DNA of 30,624 nt, from positions 1 through 30,624 of IMG/VR virus record IMGVR_UViG_3300044655_000464, one strand, 5' to 3'. This document shows, piece after piece, positions 23,701 to 30,624 of this stretch; position 1 is the stretch's first letter; each line of letters opens with the position of its first letter. Both the position numbers and the translations under genes were made by a program. The DNA is from a virus. A model generated the notes under the pieces. That model was not told the origin of the DNA. It ran no database searches and saw only the letters and a program-made list of their open reading frames with translations.

Positions 23701-24541
23701 CAAAAATATTGTCTGTACTAAACTTAGAAACATAATAGACTCTAGGAGTTCCTGTAGGAGTTCCTGCAGTTTGAGAAGTTGTGTACGTAGTCCAACCCAA
23801 TGTTTGTAGACGCCAACTACCTGTATCCCAAGTAGATCTATAGTATTGTAATTCGTACTTTCTATAGTTAGAAGAAGATTGAGTAAGAACAACCCTTACG
23901 TTATTACTAAAGTAAGTATCATTAGTACTACTTCCATATATGTTTACGTTAATAGCATGATTTTCATTGTTAGTTGGAAAATCACATTCTGCTCTTGCAG
24001 TAATATGAATCCTATAGTGAGAGTTATCAAAGTAACCTGTGTCTCTGTATTCTCCCCAAAGATTAAAAGATTGGCATGTTGATGTTAAAACTACTTCTGC
24101 AATCTTATACCAACCATCACTTGAAGGATACCCATAAGTATGATCTCCTTCTATATTTCCAAAATTAGAAATTAAGTAGGTAGTGTTGTCATAACTTACA
24201 CTTGTTCCTGACATTCTTACTAAGCCAGTTCCGTTAAGTTGTGATTGCTTAGAAGCTATACTGTTTGTAATAGTTGTGGAGAAGTTGGCATCATCACCAA
24301 GAGCTGCTGCTAACTCATTAAGAGTATCTAAAGCTGCAGGGGCTGAATCCACTAAGGCAGCTAATGCACTAGTCACATAAGACTGAGTAGCATATCCGCT
24401 TAAACTAGCAGAAGTTAAGTACCCTTGAGAAGTAACCCAAGATTGTGTAGCTGCAAGAGCTCCATTAATAGTAATAGTTCCCGAGGTAACCACATTACCC
24501 CCTACTATAAGTCCGTTCTTTACGATAAATTCATTAGACAT
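20696..24541 (-). CDS. Tail fibre with S74 chaperone C-terminus (1281 aa)
   Basis: The 1281-residue protein starts at ATG 24541 with MSNEFIVKNGLIVGGNVVTSG, a usual fibre head. A module SAPAALDTLNELAAALGDD near the start recurs close to the C-terminus as APGVLDTLDELAAALGDD. In between are five 'GNVGIGT..P..KL.V.G' repeats and three NWNTAYGWGNHAS units. The C-terminal 95 residues are an S74-type chaperone with SSLKLKENI, LGLIAEEVAEVYPEFV and an EL-rich terminal helix. This domain directs trimer folding and is released by self-cleavage. The gene follows the homing endonuclease stop by 3 bases. Its role is receptor binding or virion decoration. Related modules in three consecutive genes imply duplication. 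Confidence 0.88.
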   Translation of the reverse strand: MSNEFIVKNGLIVGGNVVTSGTITINGALAATQSWVTSQGYLTSASLSGYATQSYVTSALAALVDSAPAALDTLNELAAALGDDANFSTTITNSIASKQSQLNGTGLVRMSGTSVSYDNTTYLISNFGNIEGDHTYGYPSSDGWYKIAEVVLTSTCQSFNLWGEYRDTGYFDNSHYRIHITARAECDFPTNNENHAINVNIYGSSTNDTYFSNNVRVVLTQSSSNYRKYELQYYRSTWDTGSWRLQTLGWTTYTTSQTAGTPTGTPRVYYVSKFSTDNIFVANRLSIGTTYAGFAANIAGTTYIIGASVWVNDGYGLTNASSGGTGFFPYSDGTLVFNSANSEKMRVASSGNVGIGTNSPGYKLEVNGGATGNNIARFTTGGAGGGTRGLTMYSDNSQVKLQVSDNAGGVGTWAFLNLNPDGGNVGIGTTNPIYKLHVVGDLYVNGTNGAFTTDNSQSNLYFLNLTRSTTSLVTAGNVGIKVANPTATLSLGTSSYDNNPLAGLEYSQVTGGGRLDLKVQTWGTGSDYALTTGLTVLTPGFNTNNVRVGIGTVSPATPLHVTGGASGTGGWNRTATLAATYPGLIFNSNGTKWGGMAYDYSAAMRFWVNANNDDIFAGTLALSILNNGNVGIGDTTPATKLVVDGVISATGGNSTNWNTAYGWGNHASAGYLTSVSDIWVNTAGDTMTGSLLFADVADNVRLQKGSSFLNLRDPWNNTHLSNGIGGGHYFDASHFYLRSTGGGTTWLYLDGSNFNVSVEQNNYSRVYFRYNADRYSQTWYNSTTGAYWWVTTDADKLGFHRNGDGDKFYFSNAGDFYSTTNGWLSTALAAKQNASTAITTSNIASQSVSYANSAGEAGQVTNQSGQLLRYDNRTISPSETTAGYLQFGFTSWGNDNSSPYADYLHMRSYTDGSGGNDNLVMFLKSGIGMRIYQQTFGSATAYSSYADVWTSANFTSTNVSNWNTAYGWGNHASAGYLTSVTAHTQAWSTITSTPTTISGYGITNAYTDAQIQNFFNGANSISGYNKSNWDTAYSWGNHASYSYATTSYVTTQINNLINGAPGVLDTLDELAAALGDDANFATTVTNSIATKLPLAGGTMSGTISFINNIGTALQGTIGDNDFWRIHANSTSSNAGYLEIATSDDGTEPIYVRQYTGVFSSLTRTATLLDGAGNTAFPGNLNIGGFLTESSSLKLKENIETSEGNLEKVVNLRPVTYNKIGSQTTELGLIAEEVAEVYPEFVQYDENGEPVGVNYSRLTAALIGAVKELTNQVQELNKKING
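21413..22576 (-). repeat. NWNTAYGWGNHASAGYLTS modules (two fibres)
   Basis: Copies lie near 21413-21465 (divergent, SWGNHASYSYATT), 21608-21662 and 22523-22576 in the 1281-residue fibre. Another is near 18551-18611 in the 2126-residue fibre. The unit is near-identical at protein level between the two genes, showing exchange or shared origin. Confidence 0.75.
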
Positions 24542-24544
24542 GTC

Positions 24545-25255
24545 TTAGTATTTATATTTCCAAACAAATCCGTATGCTAACTTCTTAGTTCCACGAATAC
24601 ACTTTCCTATATGACTATCATCATAATTTAAAGTAGAAGCTATGTTTTTTATGGTAGTTGTCCATTCTCTTATTACAGAATTATCTACTGGGTTAATTTG
24701 TAATATACCACCATGATTTTCTAATAAATTCTTTTCTCTAGTGTTTAAACATGCTAATTTATAACTATCAGGTTTAATTCTATTTTTATTAGCTATTGAT
24801 ATTTTTTTCTTGGCTTCTTCAGAGCAAGCATAATTAGACTTTTTTGGAGCCCTTCCTTTCTTTGCTAAACTCATAAGTTGTTTTGTTTCTTCTGATCTTT
24901 TCTGCCCTAAGTGATGACTGCTTCTTTTTAATTTGGTTTCTTCTGTATCTACTCTACCAAAAGTACCATCTCCACCTGCAGTCATGTTCATACCTAAAGG
25001 ATTGTTTTTGTAGAAAGTATTTAACAAAGTAATATACTCAATTTCTTTAGTAGAAAGTAAGTCGGGATTACATGTTTCTAAAACTTCTAAAGTATGGTTT
25101 TCCCAACCATACTTTTTTATACTATTGTAAATTAAGGGTTGCTTCTTACAGTTACAGTTTCTGTAACAAGAAGTTCTACTAGACAAGCACATAGTTTTAC
25201 CTATGTAAACTTTTCCATTAGGGTTTGTGATTTTGTAAATTGTAGCTTGCTTCAT
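24545..25255 (-). CDS. Free-standing GIY-YIG homing endonuclease
   Basis: The 236-residue protein has a GIY-YIG nuclease domain at about 1-95: TIYKITN (5-11), KVYIGKT (15-21), Arg27 and the metal-binding Glu in KEIEYI (about 71). Three NUMOD3-type repeats (TEETKLKRSSHHLGQKRSEETK and two similar, about 108-160) follow, then a NUMOD1-like DNA-binding segment near 185-233 with IREWTTTIKNIAS, HIGKCIRGTKK and GFVWKYKY. This is the build of phage homing endonucleases that cut an allele lacking them and spread by repair. It sits between two fibre genes without splitting either, so it is free-standing. No intron is evident. It starts 34 bases after the 1556-residue fibre stop and lies in the fibre operon. 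Confidence 0.9.
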   Translation of the reverse strand: MKQATIYKITNPNGKVYIGKTMCLSSRTSCYRNCNCKKQPLIYNSIKKYGWENHTLEVLETCNPDLLSTKEIEYITLLNTFYKNNPLGMNMTAGGDGTFGRVDTEETKLKRSSHHLGQKRSEETKQLMSLAKKGRAPKKSNYACSEEAKKKISIANKNRIKPDSYKLACLNTREKNLLENHGGILQINPVDNSVIREWTTTIKNIASTLNYDDSHIGKCIRGTKKLAYGFVWKYKY

Positions 25256-25289
25256 TTTTTATTGTTTTCACTATCCAACAATGTTTTTA

Positions 25290-28200
25290 TTAGAAATATT
25301 TATAACTCATTACTATCGTGTAAGGATTAGCACTTGAGTTGACTGCGTTAATTCTTGCATCTGAGCCCACTAGAGAGCTTGTAAAGTTAACAGCTATAGT
25401 TGACCCTATATCAGGGGTAGTTGTTTCCGTATGAGCAATTGTAGGCGTTCCTGATTGATTCCAGGTAACCATGATTGTACCAGCTCTTTGGTCTGTAAGT
25501 GAGTTGTTGTTTAAAATATAGTACTCAATGAAAGCACACATACCTACGCTTACGTTCTGAGCCCATACAATAGTAGTAGCACTAGGATTGATAGTAGCAC
25601 TTGAAGACATGTGTACTACTCCGTTACCAGAGTTTACAGTTCCTACTCTAAGTTTATCTTGTACTCTTACTTGTCCGTTTACATCAAAGTTGTAACCAGG
25701 TGAGGTTGTACCTATGCCGACATTAGTGCCGTTATCATAAATTAAAGAGTTTGTAATCGTATCTGCATCACTCCACTTAGTCACATAGTTAGCTGTACCT
25801 GATCCATCTACCCCTGTAATTTCGCTTAAGCTTACCCAGTCAGTACCTGAACCTGTAGACTTAAGTATCTGACCAGATGTACCTGCTTGGTTATTAGAGT
25901 CATAGAAAGCTCCTGTAACTCTGATATTACCTGCTACATGTAACAACTGAGAAGGACTAGTAGTGCCGATACCTAAATTGCCACTACTATCTAATTTCAT
26001 TTTGGTACCACTTGTACCTAATCCCCAATAGAATCCTCCAAGAGCATTAAACCACATGATCTCACCTCCACCTCCTGATCCATCTAACCCAATCCCTGCA
26101 TCATTATATATTCCCCCATTATCATAAAACTTTAATCGGTATCCAGTTTCTGATGAAGGATTACTAAACCCATTAGAAAAATTACCTATACCATTTACAT
26201 CAAGTTTATATGCAGGACTACTTGTCCCAATACCTACATTGCCTCCCGCTACAATACGCATATTCTCAGACCCTAGGGTTCCGAATGATATGTAATTGCC
26301 TGTTCCGTATTGAACAAAATACGTTGGTTTACCTGAAAACTCAAATCTATTAGTTATAGTATCCCAATGTCCAATATTAATAACTCCGGTTCCATCAGTA
26401 ATTCTAAACGAATCTGCTGAAGATGCTGTACTTGTTTGAACAGTTAAACGTGCTCCGGGAGAAGTTGTGCCGATTCCTACGTTACCAGATGAGTTTATTA
26501 CAAATGGATTTGAGTTTAAATACGAATCGTAAAGGTATGTTATATTATTATTCCTGTACCAAACGCTATAGTAAGTTGCATTGGCTTGGTCAAAGAAAGT
26601 ATATGCAGCTGCTAATCCAGTTACTTTTGTTTCTCCTACAACATGGAGTTTTGAAGTAGGGCTAGTGGTACCGATACCTACGTTGCCTGCATCAGTAATG
26701 CGCATACGTTCAGTTCTGCTATTAGAAACTCCCGTATAAACATAAAATGCTAAATCACCTGCTACAGTAGTTCCAGGAGAAAATACAGACCCTATACCTG
26801 GGGCTGAGTTCCAATAACCTGAGTTATCAAAATTAGTATCTCCTAAGTAAATTTGAGCTCCGTCTGTACTTACGTTGTGATATACTGCTATGTGACCATT
26901 GTTTATTTGAAATTTTGCTTTAGGATTATTAGTCCCTATACCTACATTCCCTCCATTAAAATGAGTTACCCCATTAGATCTAATAGCAATAGTTGTTGAT
27001 CCAGCTGATGTACTTGCAAACAGACCAGAGTCAATACCTCCTGCTGCATATGCGTGGATATTACCTGCTACATGAAGTTTTTCGTTAGGACTACTAGTCC
27101 CTATTCCTACGTTACCTGAAGTTTTTGCTAACCATGTATTTCCTGATTGTGCTATTTTGTAGTTTCCGTTTGCACTAAATTCGATTATAGATGAATTAGA
27201 ATAAATTTCCCCTCTAGTTACAGTAGAACCGTTTACATCTAGCTTAAACCCAGTTTGTGGACTATTAGTCCCAATACCTACATCGCCTGTAGAGGTAATA
27301 CGCATCTTTTCAGAACCATTGGTCTGAAAGCCCATATAATTATCTGCATGGTAGTACCATATTTGCCCCACATAAGTATCAGCTCCTGCCCCATCTCCGA
27401 ATAAAATATAGCCATAACCAGTAGTAGATGTCAGAATGTTAAGACCGTTCTGACTGTCAGACGTGTTACCTACTTGTAACTTAGTACCTGCATATCCAAC
27501 TGTAGTACCACCAACAATAAGTTGACCACCTGTAGTAAGACGCATTTTCTCGGTTCCACTAGTCCAAAATTGTAAAGTTTCAAAATAACTATCTTGACCT
27601 AATCTTAAAGTATTAGTAGTCCAAGATAATGCTCCACCACCTGTTAAACCTGCAAGATTGTAAACATTTGCATTTACAAATCCTGAAAAACTACCATCTC
27701 CAACTACTTGTAATTTAACTGAAGGACTTGTAGTTCCTATACCTACGTTACCCGAAGAGTTTACATAAAGCCTACTGGTCCCACCAAGACTAAAATTTAA
27801 AGCAGTAGCCCCACTAGTTCCAGCAAAGTAAGCGTCTGCAGATGGACCTATCCCTAAGAAAAGTTGACCAACTGAGTTTCTAGCATTAAATCCGCTTTCT
27901 CCAGCTAGTAAAGTATCTCCACTAACAACATAAGTACTGTTAGCTCCTTTAAATTGTGCTACATAAGTTGCTCCAGTATCTACTACATTAAGTTTAAATG
28001 CTGTGGTTGTAGTACCTATACCAACATTACTTCCAGCAGGATTCAAGAGAAGATCCATAGTAGAAGCACCTGCTCTTGCTTGGATAGATGCTTTACCTCC
28101 TTGGTTCTCTATGTTAATACTGTTACCGTTACCTCCGTATACAAATGAAGCAATAATTTGATTATAAGGAGATGAATTTGCTCCTAGAACATATAATCCA

Positions 28201-29960
28201 GCTCCATCTGCATTTACTTGTAGTTTATATGAGGGATTACTGGTTCCAATTCCTACATTTCCACTAGATTTTACAGTTAATAAAGCATTAGAATATTGAG
28301 CAGAACTTACATCGTTACTAGTACCTGTTCTAGCAATTACATATCCTCCATCAAAGTCGGTATAAGGAGTACCTGCAAACCAAGTAGATCCTACACCACT
28401 CATGTGGACACCTGCTCCACGATAGTTATTGTGGGAATTTAACCACAATCTAGATGCTGTGTAATTTGATCCTCCATCTGATTGAACTGTTAAGTCAGGT
28501 CCTACCGTAATAGAGGTATTTGTTGTTGCTCCTCTTCCAGTTACTGTCGCAAGTGTATCGGCCTCAGCAGTTAGATAGTTCGGAGACCAATTCTTCCAAA
28601 GACCATCTGAGTTATATCTCAATAACTGACCTGCAGTAGGCAAGTTTGTTTTTAAATCTACATCATGTAACTCATCTAACTCAAATCCATTCTGTACTTT
28701 AACGAAGATTTCTCCGTTGTTAGCGTTTTTACGGGTTACTATACCTATAAAAACTAGGTGAGCAGGAGCGTACGGTTTATTAATTAAGCCGTAAATTAAG
28801 TTTCCTCCTGTTCCTAACCACACAGGATCACCTGCTGCGCCTGCAGTTGAGGTATCCAATCCTGCTAAAAGACCTTCTGTTACTACGTTAGCAAATCCGT
28901 TTGTAGAAACTGTGGAATCCAAAAGACCCATAGTCTTACTAGATGTGGCCTCAGAAGCATTAGAAGCCAAACCAACAATCATATTGGTTCCGTCTGCACT
29001 AGTTACGTAGACTGCTTGACCCTTATTAATCGCTACACCAGCTTTTACTTGGTGTTGTAACTTTGAGGTATACCCAGCTGTTGCAATAGTCCAAGATCTA
29101 TCCGCAGACAGATCATATGAAACACCGTTAATAGTAATTAAACGGGATGTAGGAACGTATCCTGCAAGTGCTGCCGCAGTGATATAACCTGGTCCATTAG
29201 TTAATTGGTTAAGGTTTGTAAGAGTAGAAGCTGTCCAAACAGTACTTCCTGCATAAGTTAAGTTTCCTGTTCCGCTTCTACCTAATGCATCAGTATTTGC
29301 ATTACCAAAGACAATATAACCATTGGCATTATTCTGCTGACCCATTACCCTAAAGGTATTGGAAGTGTTTATGTCTCCAATCCAAGCATCATCTCCAATC
29401 TTTACGTTGGTGCCATTTCCGTTATTTGTTAAATAAACTTGATCAAAAGAAGGAGTTGCTGAGGTAGCAACAGATTGTCCAATAGAAACAGTTACGTTTC
29501 CTGTGCTAGAACTTACTGTTACACCTGTTCCCGCAATAATTGATGTTACTCCACCAGCAGGTACAGGAGTAGTAATAACTTTACCTGTAGAATCAAATGC
29601 TAAGTATCCTACAACTGTGCCATTAAAAGAAGTTGTAGTAGTGTAAAAAGGTAAATTTAACTGTCCAGTTGCAAGATTTACACCTAATGCTACACCAGTA
29701 GATCCTGTGTTAGTTCCATACATTACACGGAACTGATCACTGTAGTTGTCTAAATGGGCAGCATAAGTTTGACTGGTTCCCTTTTGTAATACTAATTGTC
29801 CTCCTTCTAAAGTGGTATGAGCACCTAAAAATAAACTAGCCTCTGAAGAAGTTGTAGCTCCATTAAGAGCTAGTACATTTATTTCTGCTCCCCCTGTAAA
29901 GGTAGCTAAGCCTGATACGGATATACCGCACTGAAAAGTCTGAATACTTAGGTACTTCAT
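25290..29960 (-). CDS. Giant tail fibre without S74 domain (1556 aa)
   Basis: The 1556-residue protein begins MKYLSIQTFQCGISVSGLA at 29960. Residues of the first third are mixed beta-rich domains (GTGVTVSSSTGNVTVSIG near 140-160, then a 'KLQHQVKAGVAINKGQAVYV' region resembling a jelly-roll-like fibre insertion). From about residue 550 to 1430 run eleven 'SGNVGIGTTSP..KL.V.G' repeats of roughly 40-90 residues, typical of long beta-stranded fibre shafts. Unlike the other two fibres it ends in a compact C-terminal domain of about 120 residues (ending NPYTIVMSYKYF) with no S74 signature, so it may fold unaided, use another chaperone or be the receptor-binding tip. It is the first gene of the fibre operon, 41 bases after its promoter. 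Confidence 0.85.
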   Translation of the reverse strand: MKYLSIQTFQCGISVSGLATFTGGAEINVLALNGATTSSEASLFLGAHTTLEGGQLVLQKGTSQTYAAHLDNYSDQFRVMYGTNTGSTGVALGVNLATGQLNLPFYTTTTSFNGTVVGYLAFDSTGKVITTPVPAGGVTSIIAGTGVTVSSSTGNVTVSIGQSVATSATPSFDQVYLTNNGNGTNVKIGDDAWIGDINTSNTFRVMGQQNNANGYIVFGNANTDALGRSGTGNLTYAGSTVWTASTLTNLNQLTNGPGYITAAALAGYVPTSRLITINGVSYDLSADRSWTIATAGYTSKLQHQVKAGVAINKGQAVYVTSADGTNMIVGLASNASEATSSKTMGLLDSTVSTNGFANVVTEGLLAGLDTSTAGAAGDPVWLGTGGNLIYGLINKPYAPAHLVFIGIVTRKNANNGEIFVKVQNGFELDELHDVDLKTNLPTAGQLLRYNSDGLWKNWSPNYLTAEADTLATVTGRGATTNTSITVGPDLTVQSDGGSNYTASRLWLNSHNNYRGAGVHMSGVGSTWFAGTPYTDFDGGYVIARTGTSNDVSSAQYSNALLTVKSSGNVGIGTSNPSYKLQVNADGAGLYVLGANSSPYNQIIASFVYGGNGNSINIENQGGKASIQARAGASTMDLLLNPAGSNVGIGTTTTAFKLNVVDTGATYVAQFKGANSTYVVSGDTLLAGESGFNARNSVGQLFLGIGPSADAYFAGTSGATALNFSLGGTSRLYVNSSGNVGIGTTSPSVKLQVVGDGSFSGFVNANVYNLAGLTGGGALSWTTNTLRLGQDSYFETLQFWTSGTEKMRLTTGGQLIVGGTTVGYAGTKLQVGNTSDSQNGLNILTSTTGYGYILFGDGAGADTYVGQIWYYHADNYMGFQTNGSEKMRITSTGDVGIGTNSPQTGFKLDVNGSTVTRGEIYSNSSIIEFSANGNYKIAQSGNTWLAKTSGNVGIGTSSPNEKLHVAGNIHAYAAGGIDSGLFASTSAGSTTIAIRSNGVTHFNGGNVGIGTNNPKAKFQINNGHIAVYHNVSTDGAQIYLGDTNFDNSGYWNSAPGIGSVFSPGTTVAGDLAFYVYTGVSNSRTERMRITDAGNVGIGTTSPTSKLHVVGETKVTGLAAAYTFFDQANATYYSVWYRNNNITYLYDSYLNSNPFVINSSGNVGIGTTSPGARLTVQTSTASSADSFRITDGTGVINIGHWDTITNRFEFSGKPTYFVQYGTGNYISFGTLGSENMRIVAGGNVGIGTSSPAYKLDVNGIGNFSNGFSNPSSETGYRLKFYDNGGIYNDAGIGLDGSGGGGEIMWFNALGGFYWGLGTSGTKMKLDSSGNLGIGTTSPSQLLHVAGNIRVTGAFYDSNNQAGTSGQILKSTGSGTDWVSLSEITGVDGSGTANYVTKWSDADTITNSLIYDNGTNVGIGTTSPGYNFDVNGQVRVQDKLRVGTVNSGNGVVHMSSSATINPSATTIVWAQNVSVGMCAFIEYYILNNNSLTDQRAGTIMVTWNQSGTPTIAHTETTTPDIGSTIAVNFTSSLVGSDARINAVNSSANPYTIVMSYKYF
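25678..28260 (-). repeat. Eleven VGIGTTSP repeats in the 1556-aa fibre
   Basis: Eleven units with the core NVGIGTTSP followed by KL.V.G are spread through this stretch, for example near 25678-25735 and 28200-28260. Spacing is irregular, with unique beta-rich segments between. Five more units lie in the 1281-residue fibre, linking the genes. Confidence 0.85.
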
Positions 29961-29971
29961 CTGCTAGTTGT

Positions 29972-30001
29972 AAAAAAGCTAGGGGTTTTTAGGCCCCTAG
30001 C
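29972..30001 (-). terminator. Rho-independent terminator before the fibre operon
   Basis: On the minus strand GCTAGGGG (30001-29994) pairs perfectly with CCCCTAGC (29985-29978) over 8 bases with an 8-base loop, followed by six T (29977-29972). It ends the gene at 30023-30624. Its T-run ends 12 bases before the next start codon, so the stem overlaps the promoter of the fibre operon (30001-30030). Confidence 0.9.
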
Positions 30002-30030
30002 AAAGATAAGGTTTTAATTAAATTAAGCAA
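30001..30030 (-). promoter_or_regulatory. Promoter of the tail-fibre operon, overlapping a terminator
   Basis: Minus-strand TTG (30030-30028) is followed by exactly 19 bases and TATCTTTG (30008-30001). The -33 half lies within the end of the upstream gene, and the -7 element touches the first base of the terminator stem. Transcription would begin near 29995, inside the stem, so the new RNA lacks the 5' half of the hairpin and is not terminated. Confidence 0.7.
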
Positions 30031-30624
30031 TTTTAATCACCAATACTCTAAGAGCATTTGTAGCAACAGGAGAACAGAATCCTAAAGTAACTACGTTGGT
30101 GGTTGTACGAACTACATCGCACTCTACATCAGCTCCTGTAGCAACCTCGTAAACCTGAACAATAACATCGTTAGTAGCTAAGTTATGAGTCACTACCATG
30201 CTAGTTGCTGGTGCAGCAGGACCTGTTACAGCATAACGCAAAGCAGCTAATCCAGCAGGAGTAACTACTAAGGTTGAGCTTGACATTGCCAATGCTTCGG
30301 CAGTTGTTGCTAATTCTACAACACCTGCAGCACTTGTAGTAGCGTTTACACCACTTACAGTGATAGAAGTTGTTCCTGAACCAGAAACTGTGATACCGTT
30401 AGATCCACTGATTGTGATTCCTGTAATTACGTCACCTGCTAAGTCAGCAGAACTTAAATATTTAATTACACCTCCGTCAGAAACCAAGTATTTGTTTCCT
30501 GTGTAAGCAGCACCAGCGTCAGCAATAGAACCTACGTGTAAAGGCTCAGTTACAGTAGACCAGTAGTCACTAGTCTCATTCCAGATGAAAGAAACGTTAG
30601 TACTTGTTCCTCTTTCTACTTCAA
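30023..30624 (-). CDS. Structural or fibre protein, C-terminal part (cut by window edge)
   Basis: The frame is open from the right edge (30624) to TAA at 30023. An apparent TTG start at 30487 is not a real start, since codons continue upstream in the same frame. The visible 199 residues include ETSDYWSTVTEPLHVGSIAD, repeats of Ser/Gly/Thr-Val strands (GITISGSNGITVSGSG), a helix-like AAGVVELATTAEALAMSS segment seen in phage tail fibres, and a C-terminal beta-sandwich (TNDVIVQVYEVATGADVE, VVTLGFCSPVATNALRVLVIKIA). This ending resembles a common adhesin or fibre tip domain of phages. It has its own terminator at 29972-30001 and probably precedes the fibre operon on a separate transcript. No S74 domain is present. 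Confidence 0.8.
   Translation of the reverse strand, partial: EVERGTSTNVSFIWNETSDYWSTVTEPLHVGSIADAGAAYTGNKYLVSDGGVIKYLSSADLAGDVITGITISGSNGITVSGSGTTSITVSGVNATTSAAGVVELATTAEALAMSSSTLVVTPAGLAALRYAVTGPAAPATSMVVTHNLATNDVIVQVYEVATGADVECDVVRTTTNVVTLGFCSPVATNALRVLVIKIA

Noticed and set aside
25290-28260. CRISPR-like or short tandem repeat array
   Set aside because: The repeats are protein-coding VGIGTTSP units with irregular spacing, not identical direct repeats with uniform spacers.
14323-29960. Diversity-generating retroelement acting on the fibre genes
   Set aside because: No reverse transcriptase and no template repeat with adenine-specific differences are seen in the window. The repeats are modular fibre units. 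One outside the window cannot be excluded.
1-30624. Prophage or integrated element
   Set aside because: No integrase, attachment-site repeats, tRNA genes or host genes are visible. The window alone cannot decide between a lytic and an integrated phage.

Overview
The window is a piece of a tailed double-stranded DNA phage (Caudoviricetes) that infects a Bacteroidota host. The gene types are phage: portal, large terminase, three giant tail fibres with chaperone C-termini, a lysis-type enzyme and holin-like proteins. The host is inferred from three things. One secreted protein ends in a type IX secretion (T9SS) sorting domain. Promoters follow the Bacteroidota pattern TTG-N19 to 21-TAnnTTTG. Start codons mostly sit behind A-rich leaders rather than Shine-Dalgarno sites. 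An IHF/HU-like protein and a winged-helix protein at the head of the terminase-portal operon, together with the style of the portal and terminase, suggest a crAss-like or related lineage. That lineage call is an inference from memory, not a search result.

Layout, left to right. Positions 1-4664 (minus strand) are a packaging operon read from right to left: winged-helix protein, IHF-like protein, zinc-ribbon protein, three small proteins, large terminase, then the portal cut by the window edge. It starts from a promoter at 4689-4718. Positions 4665-4877 are a divergent control region with two inverted repeats. Positions 4878-5150 hold the only convincing plus-strand gene. Positions 5151-5490 contain no gene but can fold into a four-way junction and further hairpins, so I call a candidate structured RNA.

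Positions 5491-13212 (minus) form a long, tightly packed operon behind a promoter at 13294-13323. It begins with holin-like and endolysin-like genes. It continues through an unusual set of envelope-directed proteins: a secreted HExxH protein, a T9SS-tagged cohesin/dockerin-like protein, a two-helix membrane protein, a CsgG-like lipoprotein, a secreted protein with a Ser/Gly-rich linker and a probable beta-barrel, a PA14-domain protein with a second dockerin-like module, and a small secreted protein. A second reading frame is nested exactly in the Ser/Gly-rich linker.

Positions 13391-14254 carry two small genes, each with its own promoter. Positions 14323-29960 hold three giant tail-fibre genes (2126, 1281 and 1556 residues) with a free-standing GIY-YIG homing endonuclease between two of them. 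Positions 30023-30624 are the end of another fibre or structural gene cut by the right edge. A strong terminator and the promoter for the fibre operon overlap at 29972-30030.

The most notable content is the envelope cassette (T9SS tag, cohesin/dockerin-like modules, PA14, CsgG-like pore) co-transcribed with lysis genes, the nested frame, and the structured non-coding region.
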